Assembly: GCA_949300325.1 (NCBI GenBank)
Contig: CASGDQ010000017.1
Location: forward strand, 62,001-126,000
Origin: an uncultured Spirochaetales bacterium
GTDB taxonomy: Bacteria; Spirochaetota; Spirochaetia; Sphaerochaetales; Sphaerochaetaceae
DNA: 64,000 bases
Direction of reading: 5' to 3'
The position numbers and the translations under genes are program-made. The notes under the pieces are model-generated. The model was not told where the DNA came from. It ran no database searches and saw only the letters and a program-made list of their open reading frames with translations. This document shows positions 28,475 to 37,691 of this stretch, piece after piece (position 1 is the first letter of the stretch; the number at the start of each line of letters is the position of its first letter).

Positions 28475-29366
28475 AATCGATACCTCCGATTTTAATGATC
28501 ACCATTGCTAAGATAAATATGAATATGCTCAAAATAATTGCAGAAGCAGATCCATATCCCATCTTCAAGAATCCAAAGCTGTTCAAATATGTATAGATTG
28601 ACAATGTCTCTGTAGCAGAACCAGGTCCACCACGGGTCAGAATCTGAGTGAAATCAAATTCCTTCGCGGTATCGATGGTCTGAAATAGAATTGCAACGAA
28701 AAACACAGGTTTTATCTGGGGTAATTTTATTTTCCACAATATATCCCATGATGATGCACCATCTATCTTTGCAGCTTCAATTATGTCATCACTGACACTC
28801 AAGAGACCCGTATAAAATACCATCACCATAAAAGGAGTTTTACACCATGCAACAACTGCGGCTACTGATGGCAGGGCCTGATTCGCCCCATATACCCATT
28901 TCTGAGGTTCTTTTCCAAGAAGTTCCAAAAAATAATTGAGAATACCCAATGTAGGACTATACATTATCCGCCACATGAATGCGGTTGCTATCGGTGTAAG
29001 CATTATCGGCAAAATCAATATTCCACGCAATGCCTTTGTAGAATATGCGTCGGATGTGAGCGCCAGAGCAATACCAAATCCCAATACAGTTTCCGTAACA
29101 ACCACAATGACCATAAACAATGCAGTTCTTAAAAATGACTGTATGAATCGAGGATCGGAAAAAAGGGAAATATAATTATCCAATCCTATAAAAGCCTTAT
29201 CCTGTGGCATCGGAAGATAATAGTCAAAAAGGCTGGTGTATAAAGTATCAAAGATGGGGACCACATTTATGATGAGCAATACAATAAGGCCAGGAGCCAA
29301 CATTGCCCATCTAAATCGGGCGATTTGTTTATCTCTTTCGCCCATTTTCATTATCTTTCCCGCCAT
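28464..29366 (-). CDS. Carbohydrate ABC transporter permease (MalF type)
   Basis: 300 residues from the ATG at 29366, chosen because GGAGGTGCAA precedes it; an upstream in-frame start would add 13 residues. Six transmembrane helices and the EAA loop IEAAKIDGASSWDILWKIKLPQ are visible, followed by the permease signature LTRGGPGSATETL. It is the first of the two membrane subunits that receive sugar from the binding protein. Confidence 0.9.
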   Translation of the reverse strand: MAGKIMKMGERDKQIARFRWAMLAPGLIVLLIINVVPIFDTLYTSLFDYYLPMPQDKAFIGLDNYISLFSDPRFIQSFLRTALFMVIVVVTETVLGFGIALALTSDAYSTKALRGILILPIMLTPIATAFMWRIMYSPTLGILNYFLELLGKEPQKWVYGANQALPSVAAVVAWCKTPFMVMVFYTGLLSVSDDIIEAAKIDGASSWDILWKIKLPQIKPVFFVAILFQTIDTAKEFDFTQILTRGGPGSATETLSIYTYLNSFGFLKMGYGSASAIILSIFIFILAMVIIKIGGIDFDR

Positions 29367-29431
29367 TTGCACCTCCAAAAGAATCAATAGATATGCTTGG
29401 TGCATCGATGATGCACCAAGAAAACTTTAGA

Positions 29432-30769
29432 TTACTTCTTTTCCAATTCAAACAATTCAGTGACTTTTGCAGCAGCATCGTCCAATACAGCCTGAACGTC
29501 CTGTTCCTTCTGGATAAGAGAATTGAAAGCGGTTCCTATAACATCCAAATACTCTTCATTTCTAGAAATAGTTGGGAATGTCGTCTCTTCAACCTCAGCC
29601 GCAAGAGCTGACTGGAAGGCAAGAAGCCAATCTTCAGGGAACTTTTCTTTAACAGCATCACTGGAAAGTGCGGAAATACGTGCCGTAACACCACTTATTG
29701 CTGCAAGTTTTGCACTTGTCTCAGGACAAGTGAGCCACTGCAAAAGCAGCCATGCTGCATCTTTATTCTTTGATGATGAACTCATTGACATGGCCCATGC
29801 ACCTCCAGTCGGCTTGGATCCTGCAGGACCAGCAGGCATTGGCGCATATCCAACTTTTCCAGCAACCGTAGATGCGGTCGGGTCTTCCATCTGACTCATA
29901 AACACACTCATGTCAAGAAACATTGCCGCTTTGCCCTGCTGAAAGTCCGAAACACATTCATACCATGTATAATTCTCAATACCTACAGGACCAAAGTTCC
30001 TTGCAAGAGATGTATACATATCGGCACCGGCTACACCTTCAGGAGAATTGAACACTGCATAATTATAATCAAGCGAATCTGCTATTTTTCCACCATATGA
30101 CCAGATAACACCAGTACAATTGGAAACGGTATGGATCTTTTGTCCTCTGACAAGTATTCCAGCAGGCATGATATTCTTAAAATATGCAGCAGCCTCATAC
30201 AGCTCATCAAATGTCTCAGGTACTTTTATTCCATGTTCTTCAAAGAGATCTGCACGGTAATACAAAATCTGTTTCTCACCAGAAACCGGTATGGCATAAA
30301 GATCATCATTATAAGTAAAGGCGAGAGCCCATGATGGAGCAATATCATCCCTATCATAGCTTTCAAGATTTATAAGATCACTTCTTTCAAACCATGGTTC
30401 AAGATTTTCAATCCACCCAGCCTGTGCTGCCTGGGTACATGCACTATCCATCATCACCAGATCATAAGTTCCAGCACCAGATGAGAGATCGACAAGCCTC
30501 TTCGACATGAATTCATCCTGTGCATAGTCCTCAACTATGACCTTTATACCTGTCTTTTCCTCAAACTCAGGAAGAACCTGGCGGATGGTATCTGTATATT
30601 CATGTTTATTCATGCCAAGACGCAATGTCGTTCCGGCAAACTGCTTCCATGCTATACCATCCTCCCCTACCTCCATATTTGCAGCAGGAGCGGTCGTCTC
30701 AGCCGTGCCTGTTGCAAAAGCGGGAGAAATCAAAACAGTAAGACAAAGTAACAAAACTTTAAAAAACAT
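29432..30769 (-). CDS. Extracellular sugar-binding protein of ABC transporter (family 1)
   Basis: 445 residues. The signal peptide ends around SPAFATG and there is no lipobox cysteine, so it is probably a free periplasmic protein as in other spirochaete transporters. Family features include FEEKTGIKVIVEDYAQDEF, YDLVMMDSACTQAAQAGWIE and a C-terminal WAMSMSSSSKNKDAAWLLLQWL. It is the first and probably most expressed gene of the sugar operon, with a strong promoter (TTGACA/GATACT) and ribosome binding site (AAGGAGGAA). The ligand is not predictable. Confidence 0.92.
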   Translation of the reverse strand: MFFKVLLLCLTVLISPAFATGTAETTAPAANMEVGEDGIAWKQFAGTTLRLGMNKHEYTDTIRQVLPEFEEKTGIKVIVEDYAQDEFMSKRLVDLSSGAGTYDLVMMDSACTQAAQAGWIENLEPWFERSDLINLESYDRDDIAPSWALAFTYNDDLYAIPVSGEKQILYYRADLFEEHGIKVPETFDELYEAAAYFKNIMPAGILVRGQKIHTVSNCTGVIWSYGGKIADSLDYNYAVFNSPEGVAGADMYTSLARNFGPVGIENYTWYECVSDFQQGKAAMFLDMSVFMSQMEDPTASTVAGKVGYAPMPAGPAGSKPTGGAWAMSMSSSSKNKDAAWLLLQWLTCPETSAKLAAISGVTARISALSSDAVKEKFPEDWLLAFQSALAAEVEETTFPTISRNEEYLDVIGTAFNSLIQKEQDVQAVLDDAAAKVTELFELEKK

Positions 30770-30794
30770 AAATTTCCTCCTTTTTTATATTTCA

Positions 30795-30823
30795 AGTATC
30801 AATCGAAATATTTTATCTGTCAA
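30795..30823 (-). promoter_or_regulatory. Promoter of the sugar ABC operon
   Basis: On the minus strand TTGACA (30818-30823) and GATACT (30795-30800) are separated by 17 bp and lie 26 bp upstream of the binding-protein start. Confidence 0.7.
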
Positions 30824-31206
30824 CTTATATTTTTCAATTATTAAAAAATCTTAAAAAGTAAAACCATTTCCCTTAGTAATGAAAATTTTTATTTGATAGT
30901 CTGCCTTGAATCCTGCTTTATTCCATAGTTACAGAAAGCATTATCTTGTATCCTTCGGATCTCATTAACAATTTCATTTTTGACTTCTATTCAAGATCTT
31001 ATTCGATATAGAAAACTGTCCATATAGGAGTTTTCATCGCGACACTATTCACATTCAAGATATAAATAGGCAGGTGTCCTTTTATCCATGACGAAATGAT
31101 AAAAAAATTGATTTCTACCTATGCGGGCCCTCATTCTCATTTGTTCCTTCACTATTTTTAAGATTCAAATGAGGTATTATTCCAACTAAAACGATTTCCA
31201 AGCCAG
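30824..31206. other. Intergenic stretch with no gene
   Basis: About 380 bp, AT-rich, between the sugar operon promoter and the asparaginase stop. I see no open frame with a start signal, no tRNA and no clear terminator. It may hold far-upstream regulatory sites. Confidence 0.5.
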
Positions 31207-31704
31207 TCAGACAATCTTCTCAAAAATCCCCTTCTCCCTGTTCTTCCTTACCTCGTTCCAGTTGTACACCCTGCCGCCCATGGCGATGTACACCCCGCCG
31301 GGAAGAAGCTGAGCAGATGCGACAGCGAATCCGAGGTTGAATTCCGCATCGCTGTTTTCCAAGGAATAAGGGATCATGGCACCGGTGAAGACAACGGTCT
31401 TTCCTTCGATCTTGCCGCTTGATGCAGTAAGGCGCGCCGTATTGACCATCGTATCGGTGCCGTGTATCACGACAATGCGCTTTTCTTCGCTGTTCTCTAT
31501 ATACTTGACTATGTTCTCCCTCTCCTCTTCAGACATGTAGAGGCTGTCGACTGCAAGCGGACCTTCAAGGCAGACGGAAAGCGTCAGCCTCGACTGCTGC
31601 AATATGCGCGGCAATTGGCTTTCACGGAATGTGAGTTCCCCCTTTATGGCATCATAGCGCTTGTCGAAAGTGCCGCCTGTTGTGATTATTCTCAAATCGT
31701 TCAT
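31207..31704 (-). CDS. Short asparaginase-like protein (N-terminal domain only)
   Basis: 165 residues, against about 330 for type I/II asparaginases. It has the first catalytic threonine motif ITTGGTFDK and the second HGTDTMVNTA, plus GAMIPYSLENSDAEFNLG, but lacks the C-terminal domain. Stand-alone N-terminal versions exist as a family, and the ORF has a normal start (GGAGG, 5 bp before ATG) and stop, so this is probably a real short form. It is divergent from hprK with only 30 bp between the starts, so the promoters overlap. Confidence 0.75.
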   Translation of the reverse strand: MNDLRIITTGGTFDKRYDAIKGELTFRESQLPRILQQSRLTLSVCLEGPLAVDSLYMSEEERENIVKYIENSEEKRIVVIHGTDTMVNTARLTASSGKIEGKTVVFTGAMIPYSLENSDAEFNLGFAVASAQLLPGGVYIAMGGRVYNWNEVRKNREKGIFEKIV

Positions 31705-31722
31705 AAGAGCCTCCGTTTATGT

Positions 31723-31728
31723 TATACT
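31723..31728 (+). promoter_or_regulatory. Extended -10 element of hprK, six bases before the ATG
   Basis: TGTTATACT (extended -10) ends six bases before the hprK start, placing the transcription start at or next to the A of ATG. TTCATA lies 17 bp upstream. On the other strand the same bases include TATAAC, which could serve the asparaginase gene. Confidence 0.5.
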
Positions 31729-31734
31729 CCAAAT

Positions 31735-32721
31735 ATGAGCGAATTTACAGTTCTGGATCTGCTTGATCTGGATCTCAAGCAGCACAATCATCTGCAGCTT
31801 ACATGCATCGCGGGGCGAAGCGGGCTTTCGAAGGTAATACCTAACGACAAGATAAGCCGGCCAGGCCTGGCGCTTGCCGGCTATTTCACGGATTTCTCAT
31901 GGGACAGCATCCAGCTTTTCGGGCGCGGGGAGCAATCCTATCTGAGCGTTCTAGAAAAGGATAACGACTGGAAGAATATTGAAAAGCTCTTCAGCTACAA
32001 CCTTCCCTGCGTGATATTCATAGGAGGTGCGGCTCCAAGCGAGCATTTCATGGACATAGCCGAAAAGAATGCGACCGCAATCCTTTCTACCCCGCTCGAT
32101 TCCGCAGTCTTCTCCAGAAGGGTTTATGCGCTTTTAGACGAGGTGTTCGCAAAGACGGAGACGATCCATGGCGTGCTTGTGGAGGTGTACGGAATCGGAA
32201 TCCTCATCACAGGCGACAGCGGAATCGGCAAGAGCGAGACGGCGCTGGAACTGATAGAACGCGGCCACCGCCTGATAAGCGACGACACAGTAAAGCTGAA
32301 GAAGCTGTCTGATAACTATCTCGTAGGCTCTGGAGAAAACCCGATGCTTGCGCATCATATGGAGATAAGGGGAATCGGAATCATAAACCTGCAGACGCTC
32401 TTTGGAGTCGGCGCGATCAGAGAAAAAAAGCAGGTGCAGCTGTCGGTGAAGCTTGAGAAATGGGACGAGAAGAAGGACTACGACCGTCTAGGAGACCAGA
32501 CTACTACAACCATAATGGGAATCACGATACCCGAGGTGGTATTCCCCGTCTCTCCCGGAAGGAACATCCCTTCATTGATAGAAACCGCGGCAAGGAACGA
32601 AAGGCTCAAGAAGCTGGGTTATTATTCGGCAAAGGAATTCGACCAATCGGTTCTGAAGTGGCTTGAGAGCCAGGCTGCACGGAGGCTGTACTACAATACC
32701 GACAGCCTTGAGGAGGAATGA
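31735..32721 (+). CDS. hprK: HPr kinase/phosphorylase
   Basis: 328 residues from the ATG at 31735. The P-loop GDSGIGKSETALELI lies near residue 160, followed by LISDDTVKL; the HPrK signature near 205-215 reads EIRGIGIINLQTLFG. It phosphorylates a serine of HPr, here encoded directly downstream. In spirochaetes, which often lack sugar PTS permeases, the pair may regulate carbon metabolism without transport. An in-frame open stretch upstream of 31735 overlaps the asparaginase gene antisense and is not coding. Confidence 0.93.
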   Translation: MSEFTVLDLLDLDLKQHNHLQLTCIAGRSGLSKVIPNDKISRPGLALAGYFTDFSWDSIQLFGRGEQSYLSVLEKDNDWKNIEKLFSYNLPCVIFIGGAAPSEHFMDIAEKNATAILSTPLDSAVFSRRVYALLDEVFAKTETIHGVLVEVYGIGILITGDSGIGKSETALELIERGHRLISDDTVKLKKLSDNYLVGSGENPMLAHHMEIRGIGIINLQTLFGVGAIREKKQVQLSVKLEKWDEKKDYDRLGDQTTTTIMGITIPEVVFPVSPGRNIPSLIETAARNERLKKLGYYSAKEFDQSVLKWLESQAARRLYYNTDSLEEE

Positions 32722-32984
32722 TGATCGAAAAGGAGCTTGAAGTGCCGACAAGGGCGGGCATCCATGCCCGTCCGGCGTCTATGATTTCCCAGACTGCATC
32801 GAAATACAAATCCGACATCACCCTCAAGAAGGACAACATGAGTATAAATGCAAAATCCATCATGGGCGTTATCACCCTCGGGGCGACATTCAGGACAAAG
32901 CTCATGCTGTCGGTTTCGGGAGAAGATGAGGAAGAAGCCGCATCGGAGATAGAAAAACTCTTTAAGAACAGGTTCGAGGAATGA
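32721..32984 (+). CDS. ptsH: HPr phosphocarrier protein
   Basis: 87 residues from the second of two adjacent ATGs, chosen because GGAGG has better spacing to it and because it places the phospho-accepting residues at the canonical H15 (AGIHARPAS) and S46 (NAKSIMGV). The start touches the hprK stop. Both the EI site and the HPrK site are intact. EI and EII genes are not in the window. Confidence 0.92.
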   Translation: MIEKELEVPTRAGIHARPASMISQTASKYKSDITLKKDNMSINAKSIMGVITLGATFRTKLMLSVSGEDEEEAASEIEKLFKNRFEE

Positions 32985-33547
32985 AAGGGCTTACAAAGAG
33001 GCAGGAAGAATACCTTTTTTTCATATTAAAGGAGAGGGAGGAAAAAGGCACATTTCCGACACAGGCGGAGATGGCAAGGCATTTCTCCTGCTCGACAAAA
33101 GCGGTCTTCGACATGGTCAAGGCGCTGGAAGACAAGGGAATTCTTGAATGCGCAAACGGAAGGATCGCCTTATCAGAAAAGCTCAGGCTCTGCTACGATC
33201 CGAAGATCATCCCCCTTTTCGATCCCTACCCCGAAAGGATTGTAAAAAATATTGCGGAAACGGATATCGGAAATGGAGAATGCTTTGCAATGATCGTCCA
33301 TGCGGAGGACATGAAGAATGCCGGCATACTTCCATCCGATATCGCCGTGCTGGAAAAAGCCGGCAAGGCTGAAAACGGCTCGATAATATTGGCCCGCTGC
33401 GGAGACGAGATCCTCTTAAGGCGGTACTATAAAAGATCGGATGGAATAACCGAATTGATACCGGAAAACGATACAATGGGAAAGATCGTGACTGCGCAGG
33501 CGGAAGTGCTTGCTATTCTGGTGAAAAGCATTAGGAGATACAAGTGA
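32981..33547 (+). CDS. LexA-like regulator with altered protease site
   Basis: 188 residues. The N-terminal winged helix (LTKRQEEYLFFI, FPTQAEMARHFSCSTKAVFDMVKALEDKG) is clearly LexA-like. The C-terminal S24-like beta domain is present, but the catalytic serine position of G-D-S-M reads A-E-D-M (D110), the catalytic lysine region reads LLRRYYK (R147/R148), and no Ala-Gly cleavage site is seen in the hinge. It should bind DNA without self-cleavage. It overlaps HPr by 4 bp and holA by 4 bp. Another S24-related regulator remains possible. Confidence 0.75.
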   Translation: MKGLTKRQEEYLFFILKEREEKGTFPTQAEMARHFSCSTKAVFDMVKALEDKGILECANGRIALSEKLRLCYDPKIIPLFDPYPERIVKNIAETDIGNGECFAMIVHAEDMKNAGILPSDIAVLEKAGKAENGSIILARCGDEILLRRYYKRSDGITELIPENDTMGKIVTAQAEVLAILVKSIRRYK

Positions 33548-34596
33548 AAGAAAGGAATCTGCTGCTGCTCGGCAGCGAAGAGGGGGATAAGAACGACAGG
33601 CTCGAAGAAGAGAAAAGGAATCTTATCAATGAATACCCCGATATCGAGATACAGAATTTCTATGCTACCGAGGAGATAACCGAGCAGGTGGCAACTGCTT
33701 TGACCCAGCCTTCGCTGTTTTCATCCACAAGGCTGGTGATAATCAAATACCTCGAGAGTGCAAAGAAAAACGGAAGCCTGATAAATCTTCTCTCCTCGTA
33801 CCTGTCATCTCCAGAGGATGACTGCTATCTGATAATGCTTTCCAGCGACAACTCAAGCCCATTTGCAAAAAACCAGAAAAACCTTGAAAGCGTAATATTC
33901 TGGGAGGAATTCGAATCGAACAAGATATCCTGGATAAAAAAGGAATTCTTAAAGAACGGATTCTCAGCAACGGATGCATCCGTCGAGGAGATCCTGTCTT
34001 CCGTAGAGAACAACAAGGCCGAAATGAGGAATCTCATAACCACGATCTCCTCATACTACAGACAGAAGGAACCGGAGAAAAAGGTCATCGACGACGAAGA
34101 TGTGTCCTCGGTCACGACAAGGCAGAAAGGAGAAACGGGCTCATCCCTCTTCTCGTTTATTGCCAAACGGGATCTTGAGGGATCTCTGATGATAATCGAT
34201 GCAATCGCGCTCCAGGACCAGAGCCGCCTCGTAGGGGCTCTGATGATGCTCACCTCCGATTTCCGCATGCTCGAGAACTGCCTGGAGAAGAAGGAAAAGA
34301 GGATGCCTCTCAAGGAGATATTCGAAAGCGCGACATCGCTAAGCACAAGCTTTGCCGCACAAAAAGGCATCCCGTTCAGAAAGAGGCAGGCTTTTGAGAA
34401 TGCGATGAAAAACTACAGCCTCAGCGAAGTTGATGCGATAATCCGTTATCTTCTGAAAAACGATACAGCATTAAAAAGCGCAGGATCCGACATGCAGGGG
34501 CTGTTCGAGGATATCGTATACAACATAGTCATCAACAACGGCAAAAAAACAGAAAGCGAGCTTTATGTACCGTTGGAGACAAAGATCAGAAATTAA
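33544..34596 (+). CDS. holA: DNA polymerase III subunit delta
   Basis: 350 residues with HolA features: EITEQVATALTQPSLFSSTRLVIIKYLE, then SSYLSSPEDDCYLIMLSSDN, and the C-terminal SLFSFIAKRDLEGSLMIIDAI. Delta opens the sliding clamp in the clamp loader. The start is GTG, overlapping the LexA-like gene by 4 bp. It converges with uvrC, the two 3' ends overlapping by 11 bp. Its place in an hprK-HPr operon is unusual but I have seen related orders in spirochaetes. Confidence 0.83.
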   Translation: MKERNLLLLGSEEGDKNDRLEEEKRNLINEYPDIEIQNFYATEEITEQVATALTQPSLFSSTRLVIIKYLESAKKNGSLINLLSSYLSSPEDDCYLIMLSSDNSSPFAKNQKNLESVIFWEEFESNKISWIKKEFLKNGFSATDASVEEILSSVENNKAEMRNLITTISSYYRQKEPEKKVIDDEDVSSVTTRQKGETGSSLFSFIAKRDLEGSLMIIDAIALQDQSRLVGALMMLTSDFRMLENCLEKKEKRMPLKEIFESATSLSTSFAAQKGIPFRKRQAFENAMKNYSLSEVDAIIRYLLKNDTALKSAGSDMQGLFEDIVYNIVINNGKKTESELYVPLETKIRN

Positions 34597-36367
34597 GCTT
34601 ATGCAGGATCCTTTCTGCCACATTAAGCGGAATACCCGCTCCCTTTGCCAGCTCCTCGGGGCTCAAGGAAAGGATCGCCTCGATCGAGCCGTATTCCTTC
34701 ATCAGCTTCTCGCTTCTCTTCCGGCCCATGCCGTCAATCGATTCCAATAGAGAAAACGAAGCCTCCTTGCTTCTCATCCTCTGATTGAAAGATGTGGCAA
34801 AGCGGTGGCATTCGTCCCTGACAGCAATGAGCACCCTGAGCCCCTCGTCGGACCTGTCGAGCCTTATCGTCTCCCCGTCCAAAGGCGGAACGAGCTCCTC
34901 GTTCTCCTTTGCAAGCCCGATGACGCGGATCTTATCCTCTATGCCAAGTGTCTGCAGAATGCCATAGACGGCATTCACCTGCCCTTTTCCGCCATCTATC
35001 ATCAACAATTCCGGCAGTTCGGCACCTTCTGCAAGAAGGCGTGAATAACGCCTGGCAGATGCTTCCCTCATCGACTCGAAATCATCAATCTTCCCTTCAA
35101 GGCTCTTTATGGAGAAATGCCTGTATTCCTTGACTGACGGATTTCCATCGCGGAACACGATAAGAGAAGCGACGGTGTATTTCCCATCCAGCTGGGCAAT
35201 ATCAAAGCCCTCGATATGCCTGGGAAGACGGCTTAGGGAAAGCTCGTTCTTCAGCGCCTCCAAGGCAGGCGTGTTATCTGTTTCCTTCAGCCTCTTATCC
35301 ACATCCCTGCTGGCGTTCTCCTGCGCCATGCGCAGTATCCTGTAGTGCTTGCCGTCCCTTGGCAGATCGATATCCACATCCCAGCCGAGCTCGGAGCTGA
35401 AATACTTTTTGAACATCTCATAATCGATTTCATGGGAAACATAGATCTCTCTTGGAAGCGCCTTCTTATCCCCATAGTACTGCACAAGGAAGGAAAAGAG
35501 CGTCTCATCCTCGACCCCGAGGCTCTCCGAGCGGTAAAGGGCCTTTCCGATAAGACAGCCCGAGCGGAACTGCATTATGGAAACCGTCGCAAGATAGCTT
35601 CTCATCTCGATAGCGACATAATCCCTGCTCTCCTCGTCCCCATGGTCCTCCACCATCTGATTGACCCGCATGCTTTTCAACAGCTCCAAAGCATCCCTCT
35701 TTTTTGCGGCGGTCTCGAAATCCAGATGCGCCGCAGCATCCCTCATCTCCTTCTCTACCTGGCGGATCATCGACGAATCATCTCCGGAAAGAAAGCTCTT
35801 TACGGCTTTCACATACACAGAATACTCCTCGGGAGTGACCTTGTTTATGCAGGGAGCGCTGCAGCGCCCCATATGATAGTAAAGGCATGCCTTCTTCTTT
35901 TCTGAAAGAGGGCCCGAGCAGAGGCGCAGCGGAAAGGACTTGGCCACAAGATCGAGGTATCCGTTGAGATCTCTTGCATTGGCATACGGCCCGAAATACT
36001 CGGCCCCGTCATCGAGTATCCTCCTTGTCTTATAGATCCTGGGAAAGCGCTCGTTGGTGATCTTGATCATCGGATAGCTCTTGCCATCCTTTAGGAGTAT
36101 GTTGTAATGGGGGTTGTATTTCTTTATCAGGTTGTTCTCAAGGATCAGGGCCTCGTAGTCGTTCCCGGTAATGATGTAGTCTATGTGGTCTATCTTCTCC
36201 ACGAGACATGTGGTCTTCATATCACGGTTGGGAAGAAAATAAGAGGTCACACGGCGGCGCAGGTTCTTCGCCTTTCCGACGTAGATAACCTTGTCCGATC
36301 CATCCTTCATGAGATAGCATCCGGGATTCTCCGGAAGCTCTTTTGCCTGTTGCCTAGCATCCGCCAT
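34586..36367 (-). CDS. uvrC: Excinuclease ABC subunit C
   Basis: 593 residues, full length. GIY-YIG nuclease at the N-terminus (NPGCYLMKDGSDKVIYVGKA), UVR domain near 200-235 (HLDFETAAKKRDALELL), C-terminal endonuclease region with GFDIAQLDGKYTVASLI, and a final helix-hairpin-helix pair (IDGMGRKRSEKLM, GIPLNVAERIL). It makes the dual incision in nucleotide excision repair. TATTTT lies six bases before the ATG and no ribosome binding site is visible. It is a single gene, divergent from the SPL-like gene. Confidence 0.95.
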   Translation of the reverse strand: MADARQQAKELPENPGCYLMKDGSDKVIYVGKAKNLRRRVTSYFLPNRDMKTTCLVEKIDHIDYIITGNDYEALILENNLIKKYNPHYNILLKDGKSYPMIKITNERFPRIYKTRRILDDGAEYFGPYANARDLNGYLDLVAKSFPLRLCSGPLSEKKKACLYYHMGRCSAPCINKVTPEEYSVYVKAVKSFLSGDDSSMIRQVEKEMRDAAAHLDFETAAKKRDALELLKSMRVNQMVEDHGDEESRDYVAIEMRSYLATVSIMQFRSGCLIGKALYRSESLGVEDETLFSFLVQYYGDKKALPREIYVSHEIDYEMFKKYFSSELGWDVDIDLPRDGKHYRILRMAQENASRDVDKRLKETDNTPALEALKNELSLSRLPRHIEGFDIAQLDGKYTVASLIVFRDGNPSVKEYRHFSIKSLEGKIDDFESMREASARRYSRLLAEGAELPELLMIDGGKGQVNAVYGILQTLGIEDKIRVIGLAKENEELVPPLDGETIRLDRSDEGLRVLIAVRDECHRFATSFNQRMRSKEASFSLLESIDGMGRKRSEKLMKEYGSIEAILSLSPEELAKGAGIPLNVAERILHKLNF

Positions 36368-36449
36368 AGAAATAAAATATCTTTCCTGCGTTCATTTTGC
36401 AAGAAGGCCGAGGTGTACAAAAACGGAAGCGGAGGCTAAAATCCGGATT

Positions 36450-37691
36450 ATGGATGCAACAGAAAAACTTTTGGCGGGCTTTGACGAGGAAACACGCAAA
36501 GAGCTCTCGGCTTTGATGGACTTATGCCATCTTACAGAAAGCCAAAGGCTTGAAACGGTGAAAAACGAGGCGGATCTGAGGCAGTGGCAGGAAGATAGCC
36601 TGACAAAGACCATCGATAAGAGACAGATCGAAGCGCTCGATCCGGGATTCAGGAGAAAATCCTTCATGAATGCCATGAGGGAGCACATGCAGAAGCTTAG
36701 GCAAAGCGAGACGGACTATTCGTCCTTCAATCCAAAGGTGCAGGCAAGAAAGAAGGAGGTCGGGGAAAATGCTGATAAAAGCCTTGGCTTCGGACGCTGT
36801 CCCTGCCCTGTCGACGGGGAAAAGACAAGATGCTGCAAGCTGACCACGCTGGATGTGGTGACGCAGTGCGCCTTCTCCTGCGCATACTGTTCTGTGCAGT
36901 CCTTTTACTGCAGCGGCAAAATAGAGATAATCGGGAATCTGAAGCAGAAGCTGGATGAGCTTCATGTAGATGAGAACATATGGCATATAGGAACCGGACA
37001 GGCCTCGGATTCGCTTCTTTTCGACGACCGGTACGGCACAATCACTGCACTCGCATCCTTTGCGATGAAGCACCCAAATATGATAATTGAGCTCAAAAGC
37101 AAGGCAAAAAGCGATATAGGGATCAAGAAATGGCCGGCCAACATGGTCTTCACCTGGAGCCTGAATGCGCCGACGATAATAGAAAAGGAGGAACATCTTG
37201 CTGCAAGCCTAATGGACCGGCTCATCAGCGCAAGGAAATGCGCCGACAGCGGCAACCTAGTGGGCTTCCACATCCACCCGATGGTGTATTTCAAAGGTTG
37301 GGAAGAAGAATATGCGTACGTTGTTGAGCAGATAACAAAAAACTTCTCTGCCGACGAGATATGCATGATAAGCTCCGGCACGCTGGTGTTCACCAAGCAG
37401 GTTCTCAGGACACTTAGGGAAAAAGGCGCCCCTTCCAGGGTTCTTGAGATGGAGCTTTCCCCTGCGGCCGGAAAGTATTCCTATCCGCTTGAAATAAGGA
37501 AAAGGATGTATACCACACTTTTTTCCTATTTCCCGGAGAATTACAGAAAAAACGTGTTCACCTACCTCTGTCTAGAGGACCCGTCCCTATGGAAAGATGC
37601 CCTTGGCAGGGAATATGCCTGCGACAAGGATTTTGAAGAGGATATGAAAAGGGCGTACCTTTCAAAGGCCGCCCTAAGCAGAAAAGCTTAG
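36450..37691 (+). CDS. Spore-photoproduct-lyase-like radical SAM protein
   Basis: 413 residues. The radical SAM cluster is CAFSCAYC (C140, C144, C147) in LDVVTQCAFSCAYCSVQSFYC, followed by ENIWHIGTGQASDSLLFDD and FTWSLNAPTIIEKEEH, which match the SplB family. The first 110 residues are charged and helical and not typical of SplB. True SplB repairs spore DNA; spirochaetes do not sporulate, so this homologue may repair other thymine lesions. Its place next to uvrC supports a repair role. Confidence 0.8.
   Translation: MDATEKLLAGFDEETRKELSALMDLCHLTESQRLETVKNEADLRQWQEDSLTKTIDKRQIEALDPGFRRKSFMNAMREHMQKLRQSETDYSSFNPKVQARKKEVGENADKSLGFGRCPCPVDGEKTRCCKLTTLDVVTQCAFSCAYCSVQSFYCSGKIEIIGNLKQKLDELHVDENIWHIGTGQASDSLLFDDRYGTITALASFAMKHPNMIIELKSKAKSDIGIKKWPANMVFTWSLNAPTIIEKEEHLAASLMDRLISARKCADSGNLVGFHIHPMVYFKGWEEEYAYVVEQITKNFSADEICMISSGTLVFTKQVLRTLREKGAPSRVLEMELSPAAGKYSYPLEIRKRMYTTLFSYFPENYRKNVFTYLCLEDPSLWKDALGREYACDKDFEEDMKRAYLSKAALSRKA

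Noticed and set aside
31207..31704. Asparaginase as a truncated pseudogene
   Set aside because: The ORF has a good ribosome binding site and ends cleanly; no remnant of the second domain lies downstream, and stand-alone short forms exist.
31462..31734. In-frame upstream extension of hprK
   Set aside because: It would run antisense through the asparaginase gene; the ATG at 31735 has a promoter in place and gives the normal HPrK N-terminus.
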